Source: CAZEVY01 sp964515555 (GTDB lineage Bacteria > Acidobacteriota > Terriglobia > Bryobacterales > Bryobacteraceae). Taken from it: a stretch of DNA of 64,000 nt. A program made the translations under genes and the position numbers. Numbering within the stretch: the stretch's first letter is position 1; each line of letters starts with the position of its first letter. The notes beneath the pieces are model-generated. The model worked only from the letters and a program-made list of their open reading frames with translations, was not told where the DNA came from and ran no database searches. The DNA lies in assembly GCA_964515555.1 (NCBI GenBank), contig CAZEVY010000019.1, forward strand, positions 6,046-70,045. The letters are read 5' to 3'. Below are positions 24,227 through 33,492 of this stretch, one piece after another.

Positions 24227-25063
24227 TTACACCGTCAGATCGCGGAGGAACCCGACGCTTTCGAGCATCAGGTCGGGACTCACCTCCACGTAGTAATTCT
24301 TCACGCCACCGGTCTTGGCGGCGGAGAAGGTCTTCTTCCAGTCGATCGAGCCCTTGCCGATCGCCACGGTACGCTTGGTCTCCGCCGACCAGTCCTGAAG
24401 ATGCATCGAGATGAAACGCCCCGGGTGCCTGTCGAAGTACGTCGCGGCGTGAAACCCGAGGCTGACCACCGACACCTGGAACTGCATCTTGAGGAGCTTC
24501 GTTTCCGTGCGCCGCAGCAGCTCGTCGTAGATCAGCACGCCGTCGATCTCCTTGAACTCGCCGGCATGATTGTGGAAGCCGAGCTGGAGGCCGGCCTTCA
24601 GGGTCTCTTCGCCGATCTTGTTCGATTCGTCGGCGACGCGCCGCCACTCGTCCATGGGAGCGTCGGGCCGCACGCCGTAGCTCGCGATAATCATCTGCCG
24701 CAGGCCGAGCTCCTTGGCCCAGGCGATCGTCTCGGGAAGGCTTTCCTTGTTGAACTCGCGGAACTGGAAGTGGCAGCTCTCGCAGCGCAGGCCGATGGTG
24801 TGGAGCGTTCGCCGCAGGTCGGCGGGCTTCATTTCGGCGAGCGGCGCGAAGGGGCCGCGATAGCCCTTCGGCGAGCACATCTCGACGGCCTGGTAGCCGG
24901 CCGAGGCCATGCGCCGCAGCAGGCCCTCGAAGTCCGTGGGGATCGCGTCGCGAATCGGGTAGATCTGGAATCCGACCGGGATGCCCAGGGGCGCGCCGCG
25001 CAGAACCGTCGTCAGCCCAGCCGCCGCCGCGCCGATGGCGCTTCGTCGTGTCATCGTCAACAT
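24227..25063 (-). CDS. Tat-signal sugar phosphate isomerase/epimerase-like protein
   Basis: The 278-residue protein has a Tat-like start (MTRRSAIGAAAAGLTTVLRG) and an AP-endonuclease-2-type TIM barrel. Metal-binding residues are suggested by EMCSPKGY, LGFHNHAGEF, and SMHLQDWSAETKR near the C-terminus. Known members isomerise or epimerise sugars. It lies 45 bp upstream of the Gfo/Idh gene on the same strand, and the three genes (isomerase, oxidoreductase, PQQ dehydrogenase) look like a sugar-processing set outside the cytoplasm. The start at 25063 has no clear ribosome site, and an ATG at 25054 is possible. Confidence 0.85.
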   Translation of the reverse strand: MLTMTRRSAIGAAAAGLTTVLRGAPLGIPVGFQIYPIRDAIPTDFEGLLRRMASAGYQAVEMCSPKGYRGPFAPLAEMKPADLRRTLHTIGLRCESCHFQFREFNKESLPETIAWAKELGLRQMIIASYGVRPDAPMDEWRRVADESNKIGEETLKAGLQLGFHNHAGEFKEIDGVLIYDELLRRTETKLLKMQFQVSVVSLGFHAATYFDRHPGRFISMHLQDWSAETKRTVAIGKGSIDWKKTFSAAKTGGVKNYYVEVSPDLMLESVGFLRDLTV

Positions 25064-25070
25064 GCTGGTG

Positions 25071-25080
25071 AGTATATACT
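25071..25080. promoter_or_regulatory. Palindromic AT-rich element between divergent genes
   Basis: AGTATATACT is a perfect 10-bp palindrome. It contains TATACT on both strands and sits between the isomerase (minus) and kinase (plus) starts, only 30 bp apart. It could act as a shared -10. No -35 is clear on either strand. Confidence 0.4.
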
Positions 25081-25093
25081 CAACGGATCGAGA

Positions 25094-27724
25094 ATGGAAT
25101 CGGGAAGCTCGCTCGGACACTATCAGATCGGCCCGAAACTGGGCGCCGGCGGAATGGGCGAAGTCTACCGCGCCCGCGACACCAAGCTCGACCGCGACGT
25201 CGCGCTCAAAGTCCTGCCCGCGGCCTTCACCGGCGACTCCGAACGCATGGCGCGCTTCGAGCGCGAGGCCCGCGTGCTGGCCTCGATGAATCATCCGCAC
25301 ATCGCCGTGCTGCACGGCATCGAGGACGCAGGCGACATCCGCGCGCTGGTAATGGAGCTGGTCGAGGGGCCGACGCTGGCGGAGCGCATTTCCGGCGGTC
25401 CGATTCCCCTCGATGAGGCGCTTCAACTCGCCCGCCAGATCGCCGACGCACTCGAGTACGCGCACGACCGCGGCATCGTGCATCGCGACCTGAAGCCCGC
25501 CAACATCAAGCTGACGCTCGAGGGCGCGGTCAAGGTGCTCGACTTCGGACTCGCGAAAGCGCTCGACGACGCGCCCGGTCCGTCCAGCGTGCACAATTCG
25601 CCGACGCTCAGCATCGCCGCCACGCGCGCCGGCGTGATTCTCGGGACGGCGGGCTACATGTCGCCCGAGCAGGCCAAGGGCAAGCCCGCCGACCGGCGGG
25701 CCGACATCTGGGCCTTCGGCGTGGTGCTCGCCGAGATGATCGCCGGGAAGCAGATGTACTCGGGCGAGACGGTCGCCGAGACGCTGGCCTCGGTCATCAA
25801 GGAATCGCCGGTGATTCCGGACGCTCCGCCCGCCGTCGCGAGGCTCCTTCGCCGATGCCTCGACAAAGACCCGCGCCGGAGGTTGCAGGCGATCGGCGAA
25901 GCGCGTCTGGCGATCGAGGATATTCTCGCGGGCAAATCCGAGGAGCCGGTCGCCTCCACGGCCGTTGCCGCTGCGCCGCCGCCGAAGGCGAAGTCGCGCC
26001 CGCCCTGGATCGCCGCCGCGCTCATCGTAGGCGTCGCCGGGGGCATCGGAGTGATGCGCCTGCTGGAGAACCCACCCGAACGGCAGGTCGTCAGATTCCA
26101 TATCCCGGCGCCGGAGAAGACCAATTTCGGCAATAGCGCTCCCACTCTCTCGCCGAACGGCCGATGGGTGGCCTTTAACACAGCCAGTGGCGGACCATCG
26201 TCGCTCTGGGTTCGAGCGGTCGATTCCCTGGAGCCGCGACGCATGCCCGGAACGGACGGCGCCGTTAACTCATTCTGGTCGCCCGACAGCCGCTTTATCG
26301 GCTACTTCGACGGGACGAAGCTGAAGAAAGTCGAGGTCACGGGCGGGCCTCCGCAGACCTTGTGCGATGCACCTCAGTTCTCATCGGGTACGTGGAATCA
26401 GGAGGGAGTCATCGTGTTCGCGGCCGGGAGATCGGGCTTATTCCGCGTTCCAGCGGCCGGTGGACCACCCGTTCGGTTGACGACTCCTGCGCCGGGTGAG
26501 AACGGGCACGCGTATCCACAGTTCCTGCCCGGCGGGCGCCAGCTCGTCTATCTTGTCATCGCCGGCCAGCGCCAACGCAGCACGGTTTTCGTGCGGAGTC
26601 TCGATTCGAAGGATTCCAGGCGGCTGCTGGGAAACGAATACCCGGCATACTATTCACTGGGTCATCTTCTGTTTCTGCGCGATGGGACCCTGATGGCGCA
26701 GCCTTTCGACGCCGGCCCGGCGGAGCTGAGCGGCGATCCGTTTCCCGTCGCCGAGCAGGTCGGGTCGTTTTTCTCCACTCCGTTTTTCTCGACATCCTCG
26801 AGCGGCGCCTTGGCTTACCGGACCGCCGGCGGGAGTTCCAGCCAGCTCACTTGGTTCGATCGCGACGGCAAGCCCGCGGGCGCCGCGGGCGCTCCGGGCA
26901 ACATCAACAACGTCGAGCTTTCGCCCGACGGAACCCAGGTTGCCGTGACTCGAGCCGACGCACAGAGTAATAACGACATCTGGTTGCACGACCTGGCGCG
27001 CGACATCCCGACGCGGTTCACGTTTCACTCGTCGCAGGAATGGCACGCCGTCTGGTCCCCCGACATGACGCGGATTGTGTTTGCCACGGGTCGCGACGGA
27101 TCGAATGCCATCTATTCGAAAGCCGCTAACGGCTCAGGCGTCGATGAACTGGTGCTAAAGGGGGCCGACGCGAAACGGCCGCATGACTGGTCGCGGGACG
27201 GGCGGTACCTCGCGTTCACCAACCTCGATGCGAAGACCAGAATCGATCTATGGGTGTTGCCGATGGGGCCCGGCGCGGAGCGCAAGCCGGAGCCCTACCT
27301 GGTGACGCAGTTCGACGAGAGCCAGCCGCAGTTTTCGCCGGACGGGAAGTGGATCGCCTACATCTCGAACGAGTCGGGCCGCATGGAAGTGTATGTGAAC
27401 CCTTTTCCGAACACGGGAGGAAAGCGGCAGATTTCGTCGGGAGGCGGCTACCAGCCGCGCTGGCGGCGTGACGGCAAGGAGTTGTTCTTTCTGTCCGCCG
27501 ACGGCAAGCTGTTGTCGGCGGAAATCCGGACGACGCCGAAGTTCGAAGCGACGGTCCCGAAAGTGTTGTTTCAGACCCGAATTGGCTTCACCGGCACCAA
27601 TTACGTCCATCGCTATAGCCCTTCCGCCGATGGCAAGCGGTTCCTGATGAACAGCTCCCTCGAAGACAGAGCCGAATCGCCGATCACGGTGGTGCTGAAC
27701 TGGCGCGAGTCGCTGAGGAGGTAG
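25094..27724 (+). CDS. Membrane Ser/Thr kinase with PD40 propeller, tandem copy 1
   Basis: The 876-residue protein has a kinase domain with GLGAGGMGEV-type glycine loop (LGAGGMGEVYRARD at 17-29), K39 in VALK, HRDLKPAN with D132, DFG at 150-152 and YMSPEQAKG. A transmembrane helix (PPWIAAALIVGVAGGIGVM) separates it from an outer propeller with repeats such as FWSPDSRFIGYFDG and QFSPDGKWIAYISNESGRME. The kinase half is identical at DNA level to that of the next gene over 791 bp, while the outer half differs. It is divergent from the isomerase gene and 7 bp upstream of copy 2. Confidence 0.93.
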   Translation: MESGSSLGHYQIGPKLGAGGMGEVYRARDTKLDRDVALKVLPAAFTGDSERMARFEREARVLASMNHPHIAVLHGIEDAGDIRALVMELVEGPTLAERISGGPIPLDEALQLARQIADALEYAHDRGIVHRDLKPANIKLTLEGAVKVLDFGLAKALDDAPGPSSVHNSPTLSIAATRAGVILGTAGYMSPEQAKGKPADRRADIWAFGVVLAEMIAGKQMYSGETVAETLASVIKESPVIPDAPPAVARLLRRCLDKDPRRRLQAIGEARLAIEDILAGKSEEPVASTAVAAAPPPKAKSRPPWIAAALIVGVAGGIGVMRLLENPPERQVVRFHIPAPEKTNFGNSAPTLSPNGRWVAFNTASGGPSSLWVRAVDSLEPRRMPGTDGAVNSFWSPDSRFIGYFDGTKLKKVEVTGGPPQTLCDAPQFSSGTWNQEGVIVFAAGRSGLFRVPAAGGPPVRLTTPAPGENGHAYPQFLPGGRQLVYLVIAGQRQRSTVFVRSLDSKDSRRLLGNEYPAYYSLGHLLFLRDGTLMAQPFDAGPAELSGDPFPVAEQVGSFFSTPFFSTSSSGALAYRTAGGSSSQLTWFDRDGKPAGAAGAPGNINNVELSPDGTQVAVTRADAQSNNDIWLHDLARDIPTRFTFHSSQEWHAVWSPDMTRIVFATGRDGSNAIYSKAANGSGVDELVLKGADAKRPHDWSRDGRYLAFTNLDAKTRIDLWVLPMGPGAERKPEPYLVTQFDESQPQFSPDGKWIAYISNESGRMEVYVNPFPNTGGKRQISSGGGYQPRWRRDGKELFFLSADGKLLSAEIRTTPKFEATVPKVLFQTRIGFTGTNYVHRYSPSADGKRFLMNSSLEDRAESPITVVLNWRESLRR
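25118..25908 (+). repeat. 791-bp exact repeat, copy 1 (kinase half)
   Basis: This block equals 27771-28561 base for base when read by eye, with an offset of 2653. It starts at the CAC before TATCAG and ends at a G/C difference at 25909. Confidence 0.9.
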
Positions 27725-27731
27725 GTTTCAA

Positions 27732-30370
27732 GTGTCAGGGTCAGGCATGACGGTTGGCAGTGAACTGGCGCACTATCAGATCGGCCCGAAACTGGGCGCC
27801 GGCGGAATGGGCGAAGTCTACCGCGCCCGCGACACCAAGCTCGACCGCGACGTCGCGCTCAAAGTCCTGCCCGCGGCCTTCACCGGCGACTCCGAACGCA
27901 TGGCGCGCTTCGAGCGCGAGGCCCGCGTGCTGGCCTCGATGAATCATCCGCACATCGCCGTGCTGCACGGCATCGAGGACGCAGGCGACATCCGCGCGCT
28001 GGTAATGGAGCTGGTCGAGGGGCCGACGCTGGCGGAGCGCATTTCCGGCGGTCCGATTCCCCTCGATGAGGCGCTTCAACTCGCCCGCCAGATCGCCGAC
28101 GCACTCGAGTACGCGCACGACCGCGGCATCGTGCATCGCGACCTGAAGCCCGCCAACATCAAGCTGACGCTCGAGGGCGCGGTCAAGGTGCTCGACTTCG
28201 GACTCGCGAAAGCGCTCGACGACGCGCCCGGTCCGTCCAGCGTGCACAATTCGCCGACGCTCAGCATCGCCGCCACGCGCGCCGGCGTGATTCTCGGGAC
28301 GGCGGGCTACATGTCGCCCGAGCAGGCCAAGGGCAAGCCCGCCGACCGGCGGGCCGACATCTGGGCCTTCGGCGTGGTGCTCGCCGAGATGATCGCCGGG
28401 AAGCAGATGTACTCGGGCGAGACGGTCGCCGAGACGCTGGCCTCGGTCATCAAGGAATCGCCGGTGATTCCGGACGCTCCGCCCGCCGTCGCGAGGCTCC
28501 TTCGCCGATGCCTCGACAAAGACCCGCGCCGGAGGTTGCAGGCGATCGGCGAAGCGCGTCTCGCGATCGAGGACATTCTCGCGGGCAAAGCCGAGGAGCC
28601 GGTTGCGGCCGCGGTCGCGCCCGCTGCGCCGCCGGCGAAGCCAAGGTCGCGACTTCCGTGGATCGCCGCCGGGCTCGTTCTGGGTGTTGCCGCGACGGCC
28701 GGTCTGATGCGTTTTCTGGAGAGTCCGCCCGAAAAGCAGGCCGTCAGGTTTCAAATCCCGGTGCCGGAGAAGACCAACTTCCACAGCACCAGCGCTCCGG
28801 CCATCTCGCCCAACGGCCGATGGGTGGCCTTCGCGACGAGTGGCGCCGCGAGTTCGCTTTGGGTGCGCGCCGTCGACGCCCTGGAACCGCGCCGGATGAC
28901 CGGGACCGACGGCGCGACGGCGCCCTTCTGGTCGCCGGACAGCCGCTATGTCGGTTACTTCGACGGCTCGAAGCTGAAGAAAGTCGAGGTCACGGGCGGC
29001 CCTCCCCAGACCCTGTGCGATGCACCCCCGTTCTCGTATGGAACCTGGAGCCAGGACGGAGTCATCGTGTTCTCGTCGACGGGCACCGGCTTGTTCCGCG
29101 CTCCGGCGGGCGGTGGACCACGCGTTAACCTGACGACTCCGTCGCCGGACGAGACCGGGCTATCGGTTCCGCAATTCCTGCCCGACGGCCGTCACTTTAT
29201 CTATGTTGGCCTCCACAACCAGCGCGAACGCAGCGCGATCTTCTTGCTAAGTCTCGATTCGAAGACTCCCCGAAGGTTGATGGGAAGCGAAGGCGCCGCA
29301 GCTTATTCGCTCGGTCATCTCCTGTTTTTGCGCGATGGGACGCTGATGGCGCAGCCATTCGACGCCGCCAGGGCCGAACTGAGCGGCGATCCGTTCCCGG
29401 TAGCCGAGCAGGTGGACTCCTTCTTCAGTACCTCGTTTTTCTCGGTTTCCGCAACCGGCGCCTTGGCTTACCGGAGCGGCGCCGGGAGTCTCAGCCAACT
29501 GGCCTGGTTCGATCGCGACGGCAGGGAAACCGGGACCGCGGGCGATCCCGGTGTCATCTACGACACCACGCTTTCGCCGGACGGAACTCAGGTCGCCGTG
29601 ACCCGCGTCGATGCGCAAAACCGAGGCGATATCTGGCTGCACGATTTGACGCGCGACATCCCGACGCGATTCACATTTCATCCCTCGGCGGACTGGCACC
29701 CGGTGTGGTCCCCCGACATGAACCGAATCGTCTTCGGGTCCGCCCGCGACGGGCCAATGGCGATCTATTTGAAGGCCGCCAACGGCTCCGGCGTCGACGA
29801 AGTGCTCCTGAAGGGCAGTGAACAGAAGCGGCCGTACAACTGGTCGCGCGACGGGCGGTACCTCGCGTTCACCAATGCCGGTTCCCAAACCAGGCTCGAC
29901 CTCTGGGTGCTGCCGATGGCCGCCGGCGCGGAGCGCAAACCGGAACCCTACCTAATCACGCCGTTCAACGAAAGCCAGCCGCAGTTTTCGCCGGACGGGA
30001 AGTGGATGGCCTATATCTCCGACGAATCGGGCCGCTTTGAGGTGTACGTGAACCCGTTCCCGAACTCGGGCGGAAAACGGCAGATCTCGTCGGGAGGCGG
30101 CTTCCAGCCGCGCTGGCGTCGCGACGGCAAGGAGCTGTTCTTTCTGTCCGCGGACCGCAAGCTGATGTCCTCGGAGATCCGCACGGCGCCGAAGTTCGAA
30201 GCCACGGTCCCCAAGGTTCTGTTCCAGACCCGCACGACGAACGCCGCCACGGCTTACTTGTACCGTTATAGCCCGTCGCTCGACGGCAAGCGATTCCTGA
30301 TCAACAGCTTGCTCGGGGAGTCGGCCGAGTCGCCGATTACGGTGGTGCTGAACTGGCGCGAGGCGGTGAA
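27732..30370 (+). CDS. Membrane Ser/Thr kinase with PD40 propeller, tandem copy 2 (end in gap)
   Basis: The protein begins with GTG (MSGSGMTVGSELAHYQIG) 10 bp after AGGAGG, a site that includes the stop region of copy 1. An ATG at 27747 is the alternative. The kinase domain is identical to copy 1, with the same HRDLKPAN and DFG motifs. The linker, membrane helix (LPWIAAGLVLGVAATAGLM) and outer propeller are clearly diverged. The last readable residues are VVLNWREAVK, which match the last lines of copy 1 (VVLNWRESLRR), so at most a few codons are lost in the N gap. Confidence 0.92.
27771..28561 (+). repeat. 791-bp exact repeat, copy 2 (kinase half)
   Basis: This is identical to 25118-25908, including synonymous positions. 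Downstream similarity drops sharply after 28562, though short stretches such as the QFSPDGKW blade remain close. Confidence 0.9.
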
Positions 30371-30470
30371 NNNNNNNNNNNNNNNNNNNNNNNNNNNNNN
30401 NNNNNNNNNNNNNNNNNNNNNNNNNNNNNNNNNNNNNNNNNNNNNNNNNNNNNNNNNNNNNNNNNNNNNN
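30371..30470. other. 100-N scaffold gap
   Basis: Exactly 100 undetermined bases separate the end of kinase copy 2 from the end of an FG-GAP gene on the other strand. A round 100 usually marks a gap of unknown size. Repeated sequence on both sides may have caused the break. Confidence 0.98.
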
Positions 30471-33400
30471 GCGTCGCTGCCCTCGACGGTCAGCAAGACA
30501 TCCACCAGCCCGCGGCCGCGCAGGCTGCGAGACAGCGCCACGTTGACCTGGTCGAGTCCTGGGAACTCGCCCTGCGGACCGGCGTAGAGCACCGTCGCGC
30601 CGACTCCGCCGACGGCCGCCTTCACCTGGTCGAGGCTGTTGCGGTTGCGGATGCCGGTGCCGAACAGCAGCAGGATCAACTGGTCGGACTCCTCCCCGAA
30701 ATCGATGGGCGCGGCGACCAGTTGTCCGGCCGCGTTGAGCTGCACCACCTGCTCGACCACCTGGTCGCCGTTGGCGCGCACGCGAACGATGAGCGCCGCG
30801 GCCAGTTCGGTCGCGCCCGCCGTGAAGACCCCCGGCGATGCGCGGCGCACCCGCGTCTGCGCGACCGTCACCTGCCCGTCGCCCGAGGTGATCGTGATGG
30901 TCACGATTCCCGGCTCGGTGTCGGCGGGGATGAGAAAGTTCACCTGGTTCGGCGACGCAAAGGCGATCCGCGCGGAGCGTTCGACACCCTTCTCGTCGCG
31001 CACTTTGACGGTGGCCCCGCCAAGCGTCGCGGGCCAATCGGCGGTCGTGGTCGCTTCGGTGGCGTTTGCGAGCCGGGTTCCATAGGCCGAGACGATCGAG
31101 TCGCGCGCGACGACATTTCCCACCAGGTTGCTGGCGGCCGAGACGACTTGCATTTGCAGGTGCTGGTTGAGCAGCACGGAAGACACGCCGTGCGGCGTTC
31201 CGTTGGAGAAGTTGAGCAGCGCCAGGTCCACCCTGGCGTCGTCGTTGAAGTCGGCCAGGGCGAGCACGGAGGTGCCGTTGCCGCTGGGGAAATGCGATTC
31301 CCGGAAGGTGCCATCGCCGTTGCCGAGGAGCTCCATCAGGTCGGAGGCCGCCAACATCAGGTCCTGCCGTCCGTCGCGGTTGAAGTCGGCTGCCACAAGG
31401 AACCCGCTCTCCAGGTCCGTCGGATGGTGCCGCCCGGCCTGAAACGTTCCGTCGCCGTTGCCCGGCAGCACGGTGACTCGAAAGAGATAATTGGGGCTCG
31501 ACGTGGCGATTCCGACGAAAGCGAGATCCAGCCGGCCGTCGCCGTTGAAATCGGCGGCTGCCGCCGAGTCCGGAGTCTCGCCGGCGTCGATGTTGCGGGC
31601 CGCTTGCAGGCTGCCGTTGGCGTTGGTCAGAAACAGGCTGATGCCGCCGCGAGTCATCGTCGTGATGCCCGAGTTGACTACGGCGACATCGGGCCGGCCG
31701 TCGCCGTTGAAATCGCCGGTGAGCAGGGAGCGGGCGGCGGCTCCGACCGGGTAGCTCGCCGGCGTCTGGAAGGTTCCGTTGCCGTTGCCGAGAAAAACGG
31801 AGATGGTGCCGCTGCCGGTCGGCGTGCCTTCGTTGATCACGACCAGGTCCTGGCGGCTGTCGCCGTTCAGGTCGACCCGAGCCACGAAGCGCGGCCGGGA
31901 TGTCGCGAGGCCGGCGGCGACCTGAAAGGTCCCGTCGCCGTTTCCGTTGAGGATGGCGACGCGGTCGGTCCCGTTGGCGACGGCGAGGTCCTGGCGGCCG
32001 TCTCCGTTATAGTCTCCGGGGGCGATCGATGCGGCGAAGGTGATTCCGGCGATCGGAATCAGCGTCCCCGCGTTCAGCTCCGCGCCGCCCCGCCCGGTGA
32101 GCAGCATCAGCCCGCCGCGGCCGCTGACGACGACGTCGGGCCGCCGGTCGCCATTGAAGTCGGCCACCGCCAGCGTAGTCGGGTCGGCTCCCACCGGGTA
32201 GGCGGGCGGCGCGACCAGTGTGCCGTTCCGATTGACGCCAAACATCAGGGTCCTGTTCCCCGAAGCGTCCGCTGTGAAAATGGTCGGCCGCTCGTCCTCG
32301 GCGGCAAACGCGATGTCGAAGGACTTGATGCGCGCGCCGGTCAGGTACCGGCCGGCGCTCTCGAAACGGCCGCCATCGCGCGCGAGCCAGATGCCGATCG
32401 TTGAGGTGCTGCTGTAGAGGACAGCGAGGTCGCGGTTCCCGTCGCCATTGAAATCGGCCGCTCCTAAATACGACGGCTGCGCTCCCACCTCGGTGCTGAT
32501 CGCCGCCTGAAACGATCCATCGCCGTTGCCGAACAGCAGCGATACCGTTCCGGAGTCCCGGTTGGCGACGGCCAGGTCGAGCCTGCCGTCCTTGTTGAAA
32601 TCGGCCGCCAGGACGGAGACCGGACCCAAGCCTGCGGCCACTCTCGTTGCCGCGCGCAGAGTGCCATCGCCGTTGCCCAACAGGATCGAGACGTCGCCGG
32701 TGTTGACGGGCAATGCAGGGGCGCCGCTAGAGCCTCCGTTGGCGACCGCGACGTCCAGTCTCCCATCGCCGTTGAAATCGGCTACCGCGACCGAGTTCGG
32801 CGCCACGCCGGCGTTGTAGTGGACGGCGGCGCGAAACGTGGCATCGGCATTGCCGAGCAGGATCGAAATCTTCCCGGAGTCGGAGGTGAAGTTGCCTAAG
32901 TTGGCGACCACGGCATCCAGGAAGCCGTCGCTATTCAAGTCGGCGAGACGGACCGACGTGGCGCCCGGAGCGGTGTCGTAGCGCACCGGTGTGCGGAAGG
33001 CGATATCGCTGGTGGCCACGCTTACGTTCACTCCCGATGGGAACCGGACGCCCACGATGTCGCTGTTGCCGTCCCCGTTGAGATCGCCGGCGTCGAAGCC
33101 GCGCGAAGCGGTCGCCACCGAGCCGGGCACGAGTGACGCCTTGTTCGCGTAGGCGGCGATGCTGGCCCAGTCCGAAACGGAGTTCTGCTGGGCGAAGCAA
33201 TCCGTCAGGAGCTGGCCGTACTGGGCCTGGGTAAGTTGCACCTTATTGGTTCCCGACGTGATGTCCCACATCGTCGAGTACCAGGGCCGGTTGAAACTGG
33301 CTTCCAGAATGAGTTCGTCTCCGTTGTAGATCCGGATGCCTGTCTGAATCTGGACGGGAATGAAAAGAACCCAGGTCCAACCGTAGGTCGGCTTGCAGGT

Positions 33401-33478
33401 TCCGGTAACGCCCTGGCCGGCGGCCAATATCCAAACCACCGCGACCGGCAGTATCCATCGCGGCATATTGCTTCGCAT
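30471..33478 (-). CDS. Secreted FG-GAP/VCBS repeat protein with TIGR03437 end (truncated by gap)
   Basis: About 1,002 codons are readable. A signal peptide (MPRWILPVAVVWILAAGQGV) is followed by a short unique domain and then about 12 FG-GAP blades with calcium-loop motifs such as ADFNGDGRLDVAVAN, PGDYNGDGRQDLAV and LADFNDDARVDLALL. The C-terminal part (VSAASNLVGNVVARDSIVSA ... PGLDQVNVALSRSL) is the domain described as TIGR03437 in Solibacter. Its last strand falls in the N gap. Such proteins form a beta-propeller outside the cell. The ATG at 33478 follows AGGGGA. Confidence 0.9.
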
Positions 33479-33492
33479 GCGAGTTCCCCTAT

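Noticed and set aside
22998..24878. Long minus-strand frame over the Gfo/Idh and isomerase genes
   Set aside because: It is in another frame of the same strand and is Arg/His-rich shadow coding.
27732..30587. Reading kinase copy 2 straight through the N block
   Set aside because: The bases in the gap are unknown, and the sequence beyond belongs to the FG-GAP gene on the other strand.
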